Positions 19,212-28,492 of a stretch of 64,000 nt of DNA are shown here, one piece after another. The DNA lies in the NCBI GenBank assembly GCA_003347645.1, contig QDFX01000001.1:62001-126000 (forward strand), given 5' to 3'. The position numbers and the translations under genes are program-made. Each line of letters starts with the position of its first letter. Position 1 is the first letter of the stretch. The notes under the pieces were generated by a model. The model was not told where the DNA came from. It searched no databases and saw nothing but the letters and a program-made list of their open reading frames with translations. The DNA is from Rhizobiaceae bacterium CPCC 101076 (GTDB lineage: Bacteria > Pseudomonadota > Alphaproteobacteria > Rhizobiales > Methylopilaceae).

Positions 19212-19224
19212 CCGAGCATTAACC
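19208..19224. promoter_or_regulatory. Perfect CtrA-binding box between chpT and cheA
   Basis: TTAACCGAGCATTAACC equals TTAA-N7-TTAACC, a full match to the CtrA consensus. It overlaps the chpT stop codon (19209-19211) and lies about 135 bp before the cheA start, where it could control the chemotaxis operon. Confidence 0.8.
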
Positions 19225-19358
19225 ATAAAGCGACTTAGCCCATAAGCTGTTCGGAACCTGATTGCTTTGTTCCGCCCCTCAACCCGGCGGTAACCCTTTG
19301 CCGTTTACCAATTCGACCCAAGGGAATTGCACGACCACTTCGTGCCTCGGGGGTCTTT

Positions 19359-22169
19359 ATGGACGATCTGCTTCGCGAATTTCTGACGGAAACCAGCGAG
19401 TCTCTGGACGTCATCGACATCGAACTCGTCAAGTTCGAGCAGGATCCAAACAACGCGAAGATCCTCGATAACATCTTCCGCCTGGTCCACACGATCAAAG
19501 GCACCTGCGGCTTCCTCGGCCTCCCCCGCCTTGAGGCGATCGCCCACGCCGCCGAAACGCTGATGGGCAAGTTCCGGGACGGCGCCCGGGTCAACACACA
19601 AGCGGTGACGCTGATCCTGGCCTCGATCGACCGCATCAAGGAAATCCTCGGCGAGCTCGAGCGCACCGAAGCCGAGCCCGAAGGCGAAGACCGGGACATC
19701 ATTTCCCAGCTCGAGGCGATGTCGGAAGCCGCCGGCAAGGCGCCCGTCGCTGAGGCTCCGCCCGAGCCAGTACTAACGGTAGCGACCCCCGAACGCGAGT
19801 TGCGTCCGGGCGAGGTCTCCGAAGAAGAACTCGAAAAGGCGTTCCGTGAGACGCCTGGTCCGGATATGAGCAAACCGGCCAAGCCGACCGCCAAGGAACC
19901 GGAACGCGAGCTGCGTCCGGGCGAAGTCTCCGAAGAGGAGCTCGAAAAGGCATTCCGCGAGACGCCCGGCCCGGATCTTTCCGCGCCGCCCGCTCCGGCT
20001 CAGGTCGCCGTTGTCCTGGAGAAGAAGGTCGAGCAGCCGAAGGCCGAGGCGAAGCCCGCTCCTGCCGCCAAGAAGCCAGCTGCTCCGGCAGCCGCGAACG
20101 ACGATGACGGCTCGAAGAGCGAGGGCTCGATCGCCTCGCAGTCGATCCGCGTCGGCGTCGACACGCTCGAACATCTAATGACCATGGTCTCGGAACTGGT
20201 GCTGACCCGCAACCAGCTCCTCGAGATCGTCCGTCACCACGAAGAGTCCGAATTCAAGATGCCGCTGCAGCGGCTGTCCAACGTGACGGCCGAGCTGCAG
20301 GAAGGCGTGATGAAGACGCGCATGCAGCCGATCGGCAACGCCTGGCAGAAGCTGCCGCGCGTCATCCGCGATCTCAGCCAGGAACTCGGCAAGAAGATCG
20401 AACTCGACATGCATGGCGCCGAGACCGAACTCGACCGCCAGATTCTCGACATCATCAAGGATCCGCTGACGCACATGGTGCGCAACTCGGCCGACCACGG
20501 CCTTGAGAGCACCGAAGACCGCAAGATGGCGGGCAAGCCCGACAAGGGCACGATCCGCCTGTCGGCCTTCCACGAAGGCGGTCACATCATCATCGAGATC
20601 GCCGATGACGGTCGCGGCCTGAACACCGACCGCATCAAGAGAAAGGCCCTCGAAAACGGCCTGGCGACCGAAGCCGAGCTCGACAAGATGAGCGAGGCCC
20701 AAGTCCACAAGTTCATCTTCCATCCGGGCTTCTCGACCGCCGCCGCGGTCACCAGTGTGTCCGGCCGTGGCGTCGGCATGGACGTCGTGAAGACGAACAT
20801 CGACCTGATCGGCGGCACGATCGACCTGAAGTCGGTCGCCGGCGAGGGCACGACCTTCACCATCAAGATCCCGCTGACGCTGGCGATCGTCCCGGCGCTG
20901 ATCGTCGAGGTCGCGGGCAACCGCTTCGCGATCCCGCAGATGGCGGTGGTCGAACTCGTCCGTGCCAATGCCCAGTCCGAGCACAAGATCGAGCACATCA
21001 AGGACACCCCGGTCCTTCGCCTTCGCAACAAGCTTCTGCCGCTGATCCACCTTCGCAAGATGCTGAAGATCGAGGACGGCACGACGCCGGACGAGAACTC
21101 CGGCTTCATTGTCGTCAGCCAGGTCGGCTCGCGCACGTTCGGCATCGTGGTCGACGGCGTCTTCCATACCGAGGAAATCGTCGTGAAGCCGATGGCTTCG
21201 CGGCTCCGCCACATCACCATGTTCTCGGGCACGACCATTCTGGGCGACGGCTCGGTGATCATGATCATCGACCCGAACGGCATCGCCTCGGCGGTCGGCA
21301 GCGAAGCGACGAGCCCGGCCTTCGCCGCGCAGGATCCGGTCGAACAGATCCTGTCGACGTCGAGCCAAACGCTGTCGATGCTGGTTTTCCGCTCCGGCAA
21401 TCCCGAGCTCAAGGCGGTCCCGCTCTCGCTCGTCACCCGCCTCGAAGAGGTCGACGTGTCGAAGATCGAGGTCTCGAACGGCCGTCACCTCGTCCAGTAT
21501 CGCGGCAACCTGATGCCGCTGATCCCGGTCAGCGACGAAACGCAGATCCGCTCCGAAGGCAGCCAGCCGCTTCTGGTCTTCGCTGACGACCAGCGCTCGA
21601 TGGCACTCGTTGTCGACGAGATCGTCGACATCGTCGAGGACCGCCTCGACATCCAGGTCGCGTCGAGCCGGCCGGGTATCCTCGGTTCCGCCGTGGTCAA
21701 GGGCAATGCGACCGAGATCATCGACGTCGCGCACTACCTGCCGCTCGCCTTCGAGGACTGGCTGTTCCGCAAGGAGATGGGCTCCGAGCCGGCGACGCGC
21801 CACCTGCTCTTCGTCGACGACAGCGCCTTCTTCCGCAACATGCTGACGCCGGTGCTCCGCGCCGCGGGCTATGACGTCACGACCGCCGCCAGCGGTGAGG
21901 ACGCGCTCGCGATGCTGAAGGCAGGCCGCAAGTTCGACCTCGTGGTCTCCGACATCGAGATGCCGGAAATGAGCGGCTTCGACCTCGCCGAGGCGGTGAG
22001 GGCGGACGAAAACCACAGCAAGGTGCCGATCATCGCCCTGTCGTCGCTGTCCTCGCCATCCGCGATCGAACGCGGCCGTCAGGCGGGCTTCGACGATTAC
22101 ATCGCCAAGTTTGACCGGCCGGGTCTGATCGCGGCCCTCAAGGAAACCAAGACGCAGGAGGCCGCATGA
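19359..22169 (+). CDS. cheA: Chemotaxis histidine kinase CheA, hybrid with C-terminal receiver
   Basis: 936 residues. In order: HPt domain with His44 (LVHTIKGTCGFLG), a Pro/Ala-rich linker containing two near-identical 25-residue repeats (145-169 and 182-206, core RELRPGEVSEEELEKAFRET), dimerisation domain, HATPase with N box VRNSADHGLES and G box GRGVGMDVVKTN, a CheW-like regulatory domain, a second CheW-like segment (about 655-790), and a receiver domain (VDDSAFFRN, phosphorylatable Asp in LVVSDIEMPEMSG, Lys in YIAKFD). CheA phosphorylates CheY and CheB in response to receptor signals. The receiver fusion is typical of this group of alphaproteobacteria. First gene of cheA-W-Y-B-R. Confidence 0.96.
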   Translation: MDDLLREFLTETSESLDVIDIELVKFEQDPNNAKILDNIFRLVHTIKGTCGFLGLPRLEAIAHAAETLMGKFRDGARVNTQAVTLILASIDRIKEILGELERTEAEPEGEDRDIISQLEAMSEAAGKAPVAEAPPEPVLTVATPERELRPGEVSEEELEKAFRETPGPDMSKPAKPTAKEPERELRPGEVSEEELEKAFRETPGPDLSAPPAPAQVAVVLEKKVEQPKAEAKPAPAAKKPAAPAAANDDDGSKSEGSIASQSIRVGVDTLEHLMTMVSELVLTRNQLLEIVRHHEESEFKMPLQRLSNVTAELQEGVMKTRMQPIGNAWQKLPRVIRDLSQELGKKIELDMHGAETELDRQILDIIKDPLTHMVRNSADHGLESTEDRKMAGKPDKGTIRLSAFHEGGHIIIEIADDGRGLNTDRIKRKALENGLATEAELDKMSEAQVHKFIFHPGFSTAAAVTSVSGRGVGMDVVKTNIDLIGGTIDLKSVAGEGTTFTIKIPLTLAIVPALIVEVAGNRFAIPQMAVVELVRANAQSEHKIEHIKDTPVLRLRNKLLPLIHLRKMLKIEDGTTPDENSGFIVVSQVGSRTFGIVVDGVFHTEEIVVKPMASRLRHITMFSGTTILGDGSVIMIIDPNGIASAVGSEATSPAFAAQDPVEQILSTSSQTLSMLVFRSGNPELKAVPLSLVTRLEEVDVSKIEVSNGRHLVQYRGNLMPLIPVSDETQIRSEGSQPLLVFADDQRSMALVVDEIVDIVEDRLDIQVASSRPGILGSAVVKGNATEIIDVAHYLPLAFEDWLFRKEMGSEPATRHLLFVDDSAFFRNMLTPVLRAAGYDVTTAASGEDALAMLKAGRKFDLVVSDIEMPEMSGFDLAEAVRADENHSKVPIIALSSLSSPSAIERGRQAGFDDYIAKFDRPGLIAALKETKTQEAA

Positions 22170-22633
22170 GTACCGTTGGCTCCAAGGAAGACGAATTCAT
22201 CGAATACGTCACGGTCGAGATCGGCGAACAGCTGTTCGGCCTGCCGATCCATCGTGTCCAGGACGTCTTTTCTCCGGACCAGCTGACCCGGGTGCCCCTC
22301 GCGCCGCAGGAAGTTGCGGGCGTGCTGAACCTGCGTGGCCGCATCGTCACTGCGATCGACATGCGCATCCGCCTCGGCCTGCCGCCGAAGCATTCCGACA
22401 AGCCTCCGATGGCCGTCGGCATCGACTATGCCGGCGAGGCCTATGGCCTGCTGATCGACGCTGTCGGTGAAGTGATGAAGCTGCCGGTCGCGGGGCGCGA
22501 GCCCAAGCCGGCAAACCTCGACCCGCGCTGGGCGACAATCTCGGAAGGCGTTCACCGTTTGGAAGGACAACTTCTGGTTATCTTGGACGTCGAGCAAACT
22601 CTCGCCCAGGGCCGCGAAGCGATCGCCGCTTAA
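22166..22633 (+). CDS. cheW: Chemotaxis coupling protein CheW
   Basis: 155 residues, a single CheW SH3-like domain (YVTVEIGEQLFGLPIHRVQDV to LLVILDVEQTL) with the receptor/CheA contact region LNLRGRIVTAIDMRIRLG. CheW links CheA to chemoreceptors. Its ATG overlaps the cheA stop (ATGA), so the two are translationally coupled. Confidence 0.95.
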   Translation: MSTVGSKEDEFIEYVTVEIGEQLFGLPIHRVQDVFSPDQLTRVPLAPQEVAGVLNLRGRIVTAIDMRIRLGLPPKHSDKPPMAVGIDYAGEAYGLLIDAVGEVMKLPVAGREPKPANLDPRWATISEGVHRLEGQLLVILDVEQTLAQGREAIAA

Positions 22634-22662
22634 TTGCCCGTCAGCGAAGAAGGAAGGCCGTG

Positions 22663-23028
22663 ATGAAGACGTGCTTGGTGGTTGATGATTCCAGTGTGAT
22701 CCGGAAGGTCGCGCGCCGGATTCTCGAAAAGTTCGACTTCCGCATCACCGAAGCCGAGGACGGCCATCAGGCGGTCGAACTCGTCCAGCAGGAAATGCCC
22801 GACGCGATCCTGCTCGATTGGAACATGCCGGTGATGGACGGTTACGAGTTCCTTCGCGAGCTGCGCGCCATGCCGGGCGGAGACGTGCCGAAAGTGGTGT
22901 TCTGCACCACCGAGAACGACGTCGCCCATATCGCAAAGGCGCTCCGCGCCGGCGCGAACGAATACATCATGAAGCCGTTCGACAAGGACATCGTCGAGGC
23001 GAAATTCCACGAGGTCGGTCTCATCTGA
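22663..23028 (+). CDS. cheY: Chemotaxis response regulator CheY
   Basis: 121 residues, a free-standing receiver: acidic pair in VVDDSSVIRK, phosphorylatable Asp in AILLDWNMPVMDG, Thr in VVFCTTEND and Lys in IMKPFDKD. Phosphorylated by CheA, it binds the flagellar switch or acts as a phosphate sink. The ATG at 22663 is chosen over an adjacent in-frame GTG because AAGGAAGG precedes it. Confidence 0.95.
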   Translation: MKTCLVVDDSSVIRKVARRILEKFDFRITEAEDGHQAVELVQQEMPDAILLDWNMPVMDGYEFLRELRAMPGGDVPKVVFCTTENDVAHIAKALRAGANEYIMKPFDKDIVEAKFHEVGLI

Positions 23029-23067
23029 GATCGCCATTTCCTTCCTTGTGTCGTGAGTCCGAGTCGC

Positions 23068-24327
23068 ATGCCCAGTGCCGCGTTCGCCAAAGTTACGGAC
23101 TCCGCCCACCCGATCCGGGTGATGATCGTCGATGACTCGCTCGTTGTGCGCGGCATCGTCTCTCGCTGGCTGCAGGAAGAGAGCGATTTCGAGGTCGTAG
23201 CGACCCATCGCTCTGCCAAGAATGCGCTCGAGGATCTCGAGCGCTCCTTGCCGGATGTCGTCATTCTCGACATCGAGATGCCGGATATGGACGGCGTTAC
23301 CGCGCTGCCCCTGATCCTCGACAAACGCCCGCATGTCGCCGTCATCATCGCCTCCAGCCTGACCATGCGGAACGCCGAGCTGTCGATGCGCTGCCTGGCG
23401 CTCGGAGCGATGGACTGCCTGGCCAAGCCGCAATCGACCAGCGATCTCTCCGGCGGCTCCGAAGCCTTCCGTCATAACCTCGTCGAGCGTGTTCGTGCCC
23501 TTGGCACGAGAGCCGCGAAGCGTCTCGCCAACCAGGCCGCCCGGCGCGGCGGAACGTTCACCCCGGTCAGGTCCGAGCTTCGCCCGGCGACCTCGCTTCG
23601 CTCGGCGACGCCGCCCGTCGCCGCTCCCCCGCTTGCCAAAGCTCCGATCGCAGCGCCGCGTACGACGGCGGCGGCTCCCACGGAAGTCAACATCTCGAAG
23701 CGGATGAACGACCCCGTTCAGATCCGCCGCATGCCACGCATCGTTCCGAAGGCGCTCGTGATCGGGTCGTCGACCGGTGGACCGCAGGCGCTCGCCGTCG
23801 TCGTCACGGCGATAAAGAAGGTTATTCCGCGCGTGCCGGTGCTGATCACGCAGCACATGCCGCCGTCATTCACGACCATTCTCGCCGAACATCTCGGCCG
23901 CGCCGCCGAAGCGCCGTGCCATGAGCCGACGGACGGCGAATTGATCAAGGTCGGCAGGATCTATGTCGCGCCCGGCGGTTTCCACATGAAGATCGCCAAT
24001 TCGCCGGCCGGCCCCGTGATCAAGATCACGGACGAGCCGCCCGTGAACTTCTGCAAGCCCGCCGTCGATCCGATGTTCAACAGCGCGCTGCAAGTTTACG
24101 GGCCTAACCTGCTTGCCGTCGTTCTGACCGGAATGGGCGCCGATGGCGCGCGTGGAGCCTTGCAAATCGCCGACGCCGGCGGAGCGGTGGTCGCACAGAA
24201 TGAGGAAACCAGCGTGGTTTGGGGCATGCCCGGAGCGACGGCGCACCTCGGCGCCTGTTCGGCGATCCTGCCGCTCGACGAGATCGGACCGCAGATCGTG
24301 CGCATCGTGACGGGAGCCCAGGCATGA
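23068..24327 (+). CDS. cheB: Chemotaxis methylesterase CheB
   Basis: 419 residues from ATG 23068; a GTG five codons upstream (23053) is also possible and neither has a strong ribosome site. The receiver domain (MIVDDSLVVRGIV, VVILDIEMPDMDG) is joined by an Ala/Pro-rich linker to the CB_methylesterase domain with Ser in IGSSTGGPQAL, His in ITQHMPP and Asp in LTGMGADGARG. It removes methyl groups from, and deamidates, chemoreceptors, opposing CheR. Confidence 0.95.
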   Translation: MPSAAFAKVTDSAHPIRVMIVDDSLVVRGIVSRWLQEESDFEVVATHRSAKNALEDLERSLPDVVILDIEMPDMDGVTALPLILDKRPHVAVIIASSLTMRNAELSMRCLALGAMDCLAKPQSTSDLSGGSEAFRHNLVERVRALGTRAAKRLANQAARRGGTFTPVRSELRPATSLRSATPPVAAPPLAKAPIAAPRTTAAAPTEVNISKRMNDPVQIRRMPRIVPKALVIGSSTGGPQALAVVVTAIKKVIPRVPVLITQHMPPSFTTILAEHLGRAAEAPCHEPTDGELIKVGRIYVAPGGFHMKIANSPAGPVIKITDEPPVNFCKPAVDPMFNSALQVYGPNLLAVVLTGMGADGARGALQIADAGGAVVAQNEETSVVWGMPGATAHLGACSAILPLDEIGPQIVRIVTGAQA

Positions 24328-25187
24328 CGCCGACAGAAGTCGATATCCTCAACCGCTTCCTGAAGGAACGCTCCGGCCTCGTTCTCGTCGGCGACAAGTC
24401 CTACCTGATCGAGAGCCGCCTCGTGCCTGTCGCAAAGAAGCACGGCCTGTCGACGCTCTCCGAGCTAATCAACAAGGTCCGCCTAGGCGGCATGCAATTG
24501 CTCGAACAAGACGTCGTCGAGGCGATGACGACCAACGAGACTTTCTTCTTCCGCGACAAGCTCCCCTTCGACCTCTTCACTGAAACGATGCTGCCGCACA
24601 TGCAGAAGGCCCGGGCGATGAACCGCCGGGTCCGCATCTGGTGCGCCGCGTGCTCGACGGGGCAGGAGCCTTATTCGCTGGCGATGATCCTGTCCGAGCA
24701 GGCGGCAAGGTTCCCTGGCTGGAATTTCGAGATCATCGCGACAGACATTTCGAGCGAGGTTCTGGAGAAGGCCAAGGCCGGCCGCTTCACCCAATTCGAG
24801 GTGCAGCGCGGTTTGCCGATCCAGTTCCTGCTGAAATATTTCGAGCAGAAGGGCGAGTACTGGCACATCGCACCGGAGATCCGCCAGAAGGTGACGTTCC
24901 GTCCGATCAACCTGCTGCGCGATTTCTCGCCGCTCGGTCCGTTCGACATCGTGTTCTGCCGCAATGTCCTCATCTACTTCGATGAGACGACCAAGACGGA
25001 CATCCTGAACCGCATGGCCACCTGCACGGCGCCCGACGGTTTCCTGGTGCTCGGCGCGGCCGAAACCGTGGTCGGGCTCTGCGATCGCTTCAAGGCTGTA
25101 CCGGACAAGCGCGGTCTGTACGTACGCTCGATTGCCGAAGCTGGCGCAACGACCATGCCTCTGCGCTACGCCGCCAACGCCCGCTGA
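24324..25187 (+). CDS. cheR: Chemotaxis methyltransferase CheR
   Basis: 287 residues from the ATG overlapping the cheB stop (ATGA at 24324). The N-terminal helical domain (MTPTEVDILNRFLKERSGLV) and the S-adenosylmethionine-binding domain (IWCAACSTGQEPYSLAM, FEIIATDIS, VFCRNVLIYFD) are both complete. It methylates receptor glutamates. Last gene of the operon; a terminator follows 32 bp later. Confidence 0.95.
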   Translation: MTPTEVDILNRFLKERSGLVLVGDKSYLIESRLVPVAKKHGLSTLSELINKVRLGGMQLLEQDVVEAMTTNETFFFRDKLPFDLFTETMLPHMQKARAMNRRVRIWCAACSTGQEPYSLAMILSEQAARFPGWNFEIIATDISSEVLEKAKAGRFTQFEVQRGLPIQFLLKYFEQKGEYWHIAPEIRQKVTFRPINLLRDFSPLGPFDIVFCRNVLIYFDETTKTDILNRMATCTAPDGFLVLGAAETVVGLCDRFKAVPDKRGLYVRSIAEAGATTMPLRYAANAR

Positions 25188-25219
25188 ATTCTCGGTGGGG
25201 CAATGGCCCGCCAGAAACG

Positions 25220-25250
25220 AAAAAAGCCCCGCCGAAGCGGGGCTTTTTTA
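25220..25250. terminator. Bidirectional terminator between cheR and ctrA
   Basis: Six A, stem GCCCCGC, loop CGAA, stem GCGGGGC, six T (25220-25249). The symmetry lets it end both the rightward che operon and leftward ctrA transcription. Confidence 0.93.
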
Positions 25251-25267
25251 TTGGGTGCGCGGCCGGA

Positions 25268-25966
25268 TCAGGCGCTGGCGCGCATGTCTTCCGGAGGTTC
25301 GCGGAGAACGTAGCCGCGGCCCCACACCGTCTCGATGTAGTTCTTGCCGTCGGTCGCCGAGGCGAGCTTCTTGCGCAGCTTGCAGATGAAGACGTCGATG
25401 ATCTTCAGTTCCGGCTCGTCCATGCCGCCATAGAGATGGTTGAGGAACATCTCCTTGGTGAGCGTCGTGCCCTTGCGGAGACTGAGGAGTTCGAGCATCT
25501 GGTATTCCTTACCGGTGAGGTGGACGCGCGTGCCGCCGACCTCGACCGTTTTGGTGTCCAGATTGACGACCAAGTCGCCAGTATTGATGACCGACTGGGC
25601 ATGACCCTTCGAGCGGCGGACGATCGCGTGGATGCGGGCCACCAACTCGTCCTTGTGGAAGGGCTTGGTGATGTAGTCGTCGGCTCCGAAGCCGAGACCG
25701 CGAACCTTGTCCTCGATCGAAGCCAGACCCGAGAGGATCAGGATCGGCGTCTTGATCTTCGCCACCCGAAGCGACCGGAGAACCTCGTAACCCGACATGT
25801 CGGGGAGGTTCAGGTCGAGCAGGATGATGTCGTAATCGTAGAGCTTGCCGAGATCGACACCCTCTTCGCCGAGATCGGTCGTATAGACGTTGAAGCTCTC
25901 CGACTTGAGCATCAGCTCGATGCTCTGCGCGGTGGCGCTATCATCCTCAATAAGAAGCACGCGCAT
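25268..25966 (-). CDS. ctrA: CtrA, master cell-cycle response regulator
   Basis: 232 residues. The receiver domain has acidic residues in LLIEDDS, phosphorylatable Asp51 ([14 protein letters not shown]) and Lys in YITKPFHKD. The OmpR-type winged helix follows ([25 protein letters not shown], then [12 protein letters not shown] and [10 protein letters not shown]). CtrA binds TTAA-N7-TTAA sites, controls flagellar, chemotaxis and division genes and silences the replication origin in Caulobacter relatives. It receives phosphate through ChpT, encoded 7 kb away, and is inhibited by SciP, also in this window. Confidence 0.97.
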   Translation of the reverse strand: MRVLLIEDDSATAQSIELMLKSESFNVYTTDLGEEGVDLGKLYDYDIILLDLNLPDMSGYEVLRSLRVAKIKTPILILSGLASIEDKVRGLGFGADDYITKPFHKDELVARIHAIVRRSKGHAQSVINTGDLVVNLDTKTVEVGGTRVHLTGKEYQMLELLSLRKGTTLTKEMFLNHLYGGMDEPELKIIDVFICKLRKKLASATDGKNYIETVWGRGYVLREPPEDMRASA

Positions 25967-26294
25967 GTCTGTCCTCCACCGCTTCCGCGGCCGGTCTCCC
26001 CACTCCGATTCATACGCTACTGGCGAATGGTTAACAGAGTTTGATTCGCACGAGCAAGCGTGAAGAATACGAGCGCATCGATTTTGCTAAGTACCTGAAA
26101 CTACAAAGATATCAGCCTAGATCATGGTTAAAGCGAAACTTCAACTCAATGTCCTAAGTGACTCTGTGGACTCACAGGTTCAGCGCAAGCGACCGGGGAT
26201 CTCCGTGGTTAATTCCGATGCACAATCATTAACGGCGGGCGTAAATGAACCGTTACCATCCACAGACGAATCGAAATTGGGTCTTGGTTAAATC
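25967..26294. promoter_or_regulatory. ctrA/fliI divergent control region with GANTC and TTAACC clusters
   Basis: 328 bp, clearly more AT-rich than the genes. It holds five GANTC motifs, the CcrM methylation target (26007, 26043, 26160, 26169, 26268). It also has four GGTTAA motifs (26029, 26126, 26207, 26286), all reading TTAACC on the ctrA-coding strand, which are CtrA half-sites. No complete TTAA-N7-TTAA box is present. In Caulobacter a GANTC in a ctrA promoter makes its firing depend on methylation state. Here the motifs are read from sequence, and regulation by CcrM/GcrA and CtrA is inferred. Confidence 0.65.
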
Positions 26295-27608
26295 ATGAAG
26301 GGCCTGATCCAGGCAGCGCGCGACATTCCCGACCGGGAGGTTTTCGGCCGGGTCGTGGCCGTGCGCGGACTGCTGGTCGAGGTGGCCGGACCGCTCGGCA
26401 TGATGGCGGTCGGCGGGCGGATCGGCATCGAGGTCGCCGAGGGGAGGGAAGTCCCCTGCGAGGTGGTGGGCTTCGCCGGCGACCGGGCACTGCTGATGCC
26501 GTTCGCAACGCTCGACGGCGTCCGGCGCGGCTGCCGGGCGCTGGTCGGCAGCGACCATGCCGGGGTCAAGCCGAGCCCGAAATGGCTCGGCCGCGTGGTC
26601 GACGCGCTCGGCCGTCCCATTGATGGAAAAGGTCCGCTGCCAGACGGCCCGCTTCTTTACCCTTTCAGAGAATCGCCACCGTCCGCACATAAACGTAAAC
26701 GCGTCGGCCAGCCGCTCGACCTCGGCGTGCGGGCGCTCAATACGTTCCTGACGACGTGCCGCGGCCAGCGCATGGGCATCTTCGCGGGTTCCGGCGTCGG
26801 CAAGTCGGTGCTTCTGTCGATGCTGGCGAAATATACGAAGGCCGACGCGGCGGTGATTGGCCTCGTCGGCGAGCGCGGCCGCGAAGTGCAGGAATTCCTG
26901 CAGGACGATCTCGGCGAGGAGGGCCTGAAGCGCTCGATCGTCGTGGTCGCAACATCCGATGAGCCGGCTTTGATGCGCCGCCAGGCGGCCTATCTGACGC
27001 TGTCGCTCGCCGAATATTTCCGCGACGAGGGCAAGGACGTCCTCTGCATGATCGATTCGATCACCCGTTTCGCCATGGCGCAGCGCGAGGTCGGCCTGTC
27101 GGCGGGCGAGCCACCGACCGCCAAGGGCTATACGCCGACCGTTTTCTCGGAGCTGCCGAAGCTCTTGGAGCGCGCGGGCCCGGGCGAGAACGAGGGCACG
27201 ATCACCGGCCTCTTCACAGTGCTGGTCGACGGCGACGACCACAACGAGCCGGTCGCCGACGCGGTGCGCGGCATTCTCGACGGCCATATCGTGATGGAGC
27301 GCTCGATCGCCGAGCGCGGCCGCTATCCAGCGATAAACGTGCTGAAATCGGTATCGCGAACCATGCCGCGCTCCGCCGACCCGAATTATCTGCCCTTCGT
27401 GAAGAAGGCGCGGGCGAGCATGGCGACCTATTCGGACATGGAGGAACTGATCCGGCTCGGCGCTTACAGGGCCGGATCGAGCCCGGAAGTCGACGAAGCG
27501 ATCGCGCTGAACGGGCCGCTCGAAGCTTTTCTTTCGCAAGGTAAGGAAGAAGCAACGAGCTTGAGCGAAGCTTATGAAAGGCTGGCTCAAATTTTAGGGC
27601 GTTCGTGA
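26295..27608 (+). CDS. fliI: Flagellum-specific export ATPase FliI
   Basis: 437 residues, related to the F1-ATPase beta subunit. Walker [17 protein letters not shown], the catalytic [10 protein letters not shown], Walker [12 protein letters not shown] and the export-ATPase stretch [22 protein letters not shown] are present. FliI, with FliH and FliJ, energises unfolding and loading of flagellar export substrates at the FlhA gate. fliJ follows 35 bp downstream. Confidence 0.95.
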   Translation: MKGLIQAARDIPDREVFGRVVAVRGLLVEVAGPLGMMAVGGRIGIEVAEGREVPCEVVGFAGDRALLMPFATLDGVRRGCRALVGSDHAGVKPSPKWLGRVVDALGRPIDGKGPLPDGPLLYPFRESPPSAHKRKRVGQPLDLGVRALNTFLTTCRGQRMGIFAGSGVGKSVLLSMLAKYTKADAAVIGLVGERGREVQEFLQDDLGEEGLKRSIVVVATSDEPALMRRQAAYLTLSLAEYFRDEGKDVLCMIDSITRFAMAQREVGLSAGEPPTAKGYTPTVFSELPKLLERAGPGENEGTITGLFTVLVDGDDHNEPVADAVRGILDGHIVMERSIAERGRYPAINVLKSVSRTMPRSADPNYLPFVKKARASMATYSDMEELIRLGAYRAGSSPEVDEAIALNGPLEAFLSQGKEEATSLSEAYERLAQILGRS

Positions 27609-27643
27609 ACCGAATGCTAACCGGCCTGTGTGAAGAGTAGGCC

Positions 27644-28060
27644 ATGAAATCGCGTGACACACTGATCCGTCTGAAGCGCTTCCAGGTCGACGAAAAGCGT
27701 CGGCAGGTAACGCAGATCGAAACGATGATCGCCGAGTTCCAGCGCATGGCTTCGGAGCTCGACCGCGAGATCGTCGCCGAACAGACCCGGGCGGGGATCA
27801 ACGATCCCACGCATTTCGCCTATCCGACCTATGCCCGCGCCGCCACGCAGCGCCGCGACAACCTTCTCGAATCCGCCGAGAACATGAAGGGCCAGCTTGC
27901 CGACGCGCAGGCCGAACTGGCGGAAGCTTTCGAAGAATTGAAGAAGGTCGAATTGCTCGACGAGCGCGACCAGGCCCGCGAGCGCAACGCCGAAAACGTC
28001 CGCGACCAGCAGGCGATGGACGATATCGGCATCCAGGGACACTCCCGCCGCGCGAGCTGA
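27644..28060 (+). CDS. fliJ: Flagellar export chaperone/stalk protein FliJ
   Basis: 138 residues, almost entirely coiled coil (MKSRDTLIRLKRFQVDEKRR, the family start, through EELKKVELLDERDQARERNA). Its place after fliI and its size fit FliJ, the central stalk of the export ATPase that contacts FlhA. Sequence conservation in this family is low, so position carries weight. Confidence 0.88.
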   Translation: MKSRDTLIRLKRFQVDEKRRQVTQIETMIAEFQRMASELDREIVAEQTRAGINDPTHFAYPTYARAATQRRDNLLESAENMKGQLADAQAELAEAFEELKKVELLDERDQARERNAENVRDQQAMDDIGIQGHSRRAS

Positions 28061-28065
28061 ATTTT

Positions 28066-28203
28066 TGCCCCTCTCCTGCGAAGCGGGAGAGGTCGAGTCG
28101 CCGAGGGCGATCCGGGTGAGGGTGGGCAATCGGCGCTGCGCATCGCCGCCTCCCGTCACCTCGCTCAAAGCCCGGCGTCCTTTCCGGAACGGGAGAGGGG
28201 AAA
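28066..28203. repeat. RIME-like palindromic intergenic element
   Basis: A mosaic of inverted repeats: the outer ends CCCCTCTCC (28068-28076) and GGAGAGGGG (28192-28200) are complementary, and the left end also forms a local hairpin with GGGAGAGG at 28085-28092. The interior has the GATCCGGGTGAGGG type of sequence common in Rhizobiales intergenic repeats. It fills the gap between fliJ and the next gene. A truncated relative may lie at 31748-31770. Confidence 0.7.
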
Positions 28204-28262
28204 CCACATCCCTGTCACATAAATCGGCGATTCTTCCGTTCGACGCAGCGGAGGACTCGAAG

Positions 28263-28451
28263 ATGCGCGAGCAGATCCTCATCAAGCGGAGCAAGGCCGG
28301 CTGGCAGGTTCTGCGGAACGGCAAGGTGGAGGCGGACTACTCCTCCAAGGAGGACGCGATGCGGGCCGCGCTGCGATGCGCGCTCGACGCCACGCGCTCC
28401 GGCGCGCATGTGACCACGACGGTGGTGGAGCCGGCTCTACTGGCGGCCTGA
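28263..28451 (+). CDS. DUF2188-like small protein
   Basis: 62 residues. The ATG at 28263 has GCGGAGG ahead of it; upstream codons of the same frame fall in the repeat element and are not coding. The sequence (REQILIKRSKAGWQVLRNGK, then SSKEDAMRAALRCALD) matches the short DUF2188 fold of one beta hairpin and one helix, a family of unknown function. Confidence 0.65.
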   Translation: MREQILIKRSKAGWQVLRNGKVEADYSSKEDAMRAALRCALDATRSGAHVTTTVVEPALLAA

Positions 28452-28492
28452 TTCATCGCCGCTGATGGAAGGCGAGGCGCCCGCCTTTTTGC

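Noticed and set aside
20175-22016. 613-codon minus-strand frame opposite cheA
   Set aside because: Antisense shadow of cheA with biased composition (Arg, Asp, His) and no ribosome site or domain.
26242-26257. Weak CtrA dyad TAAA-N7-TTAC upstream of fliI
   Set aside because: Both halves carry a mismatch (6 of 8), too weak to list as a box.
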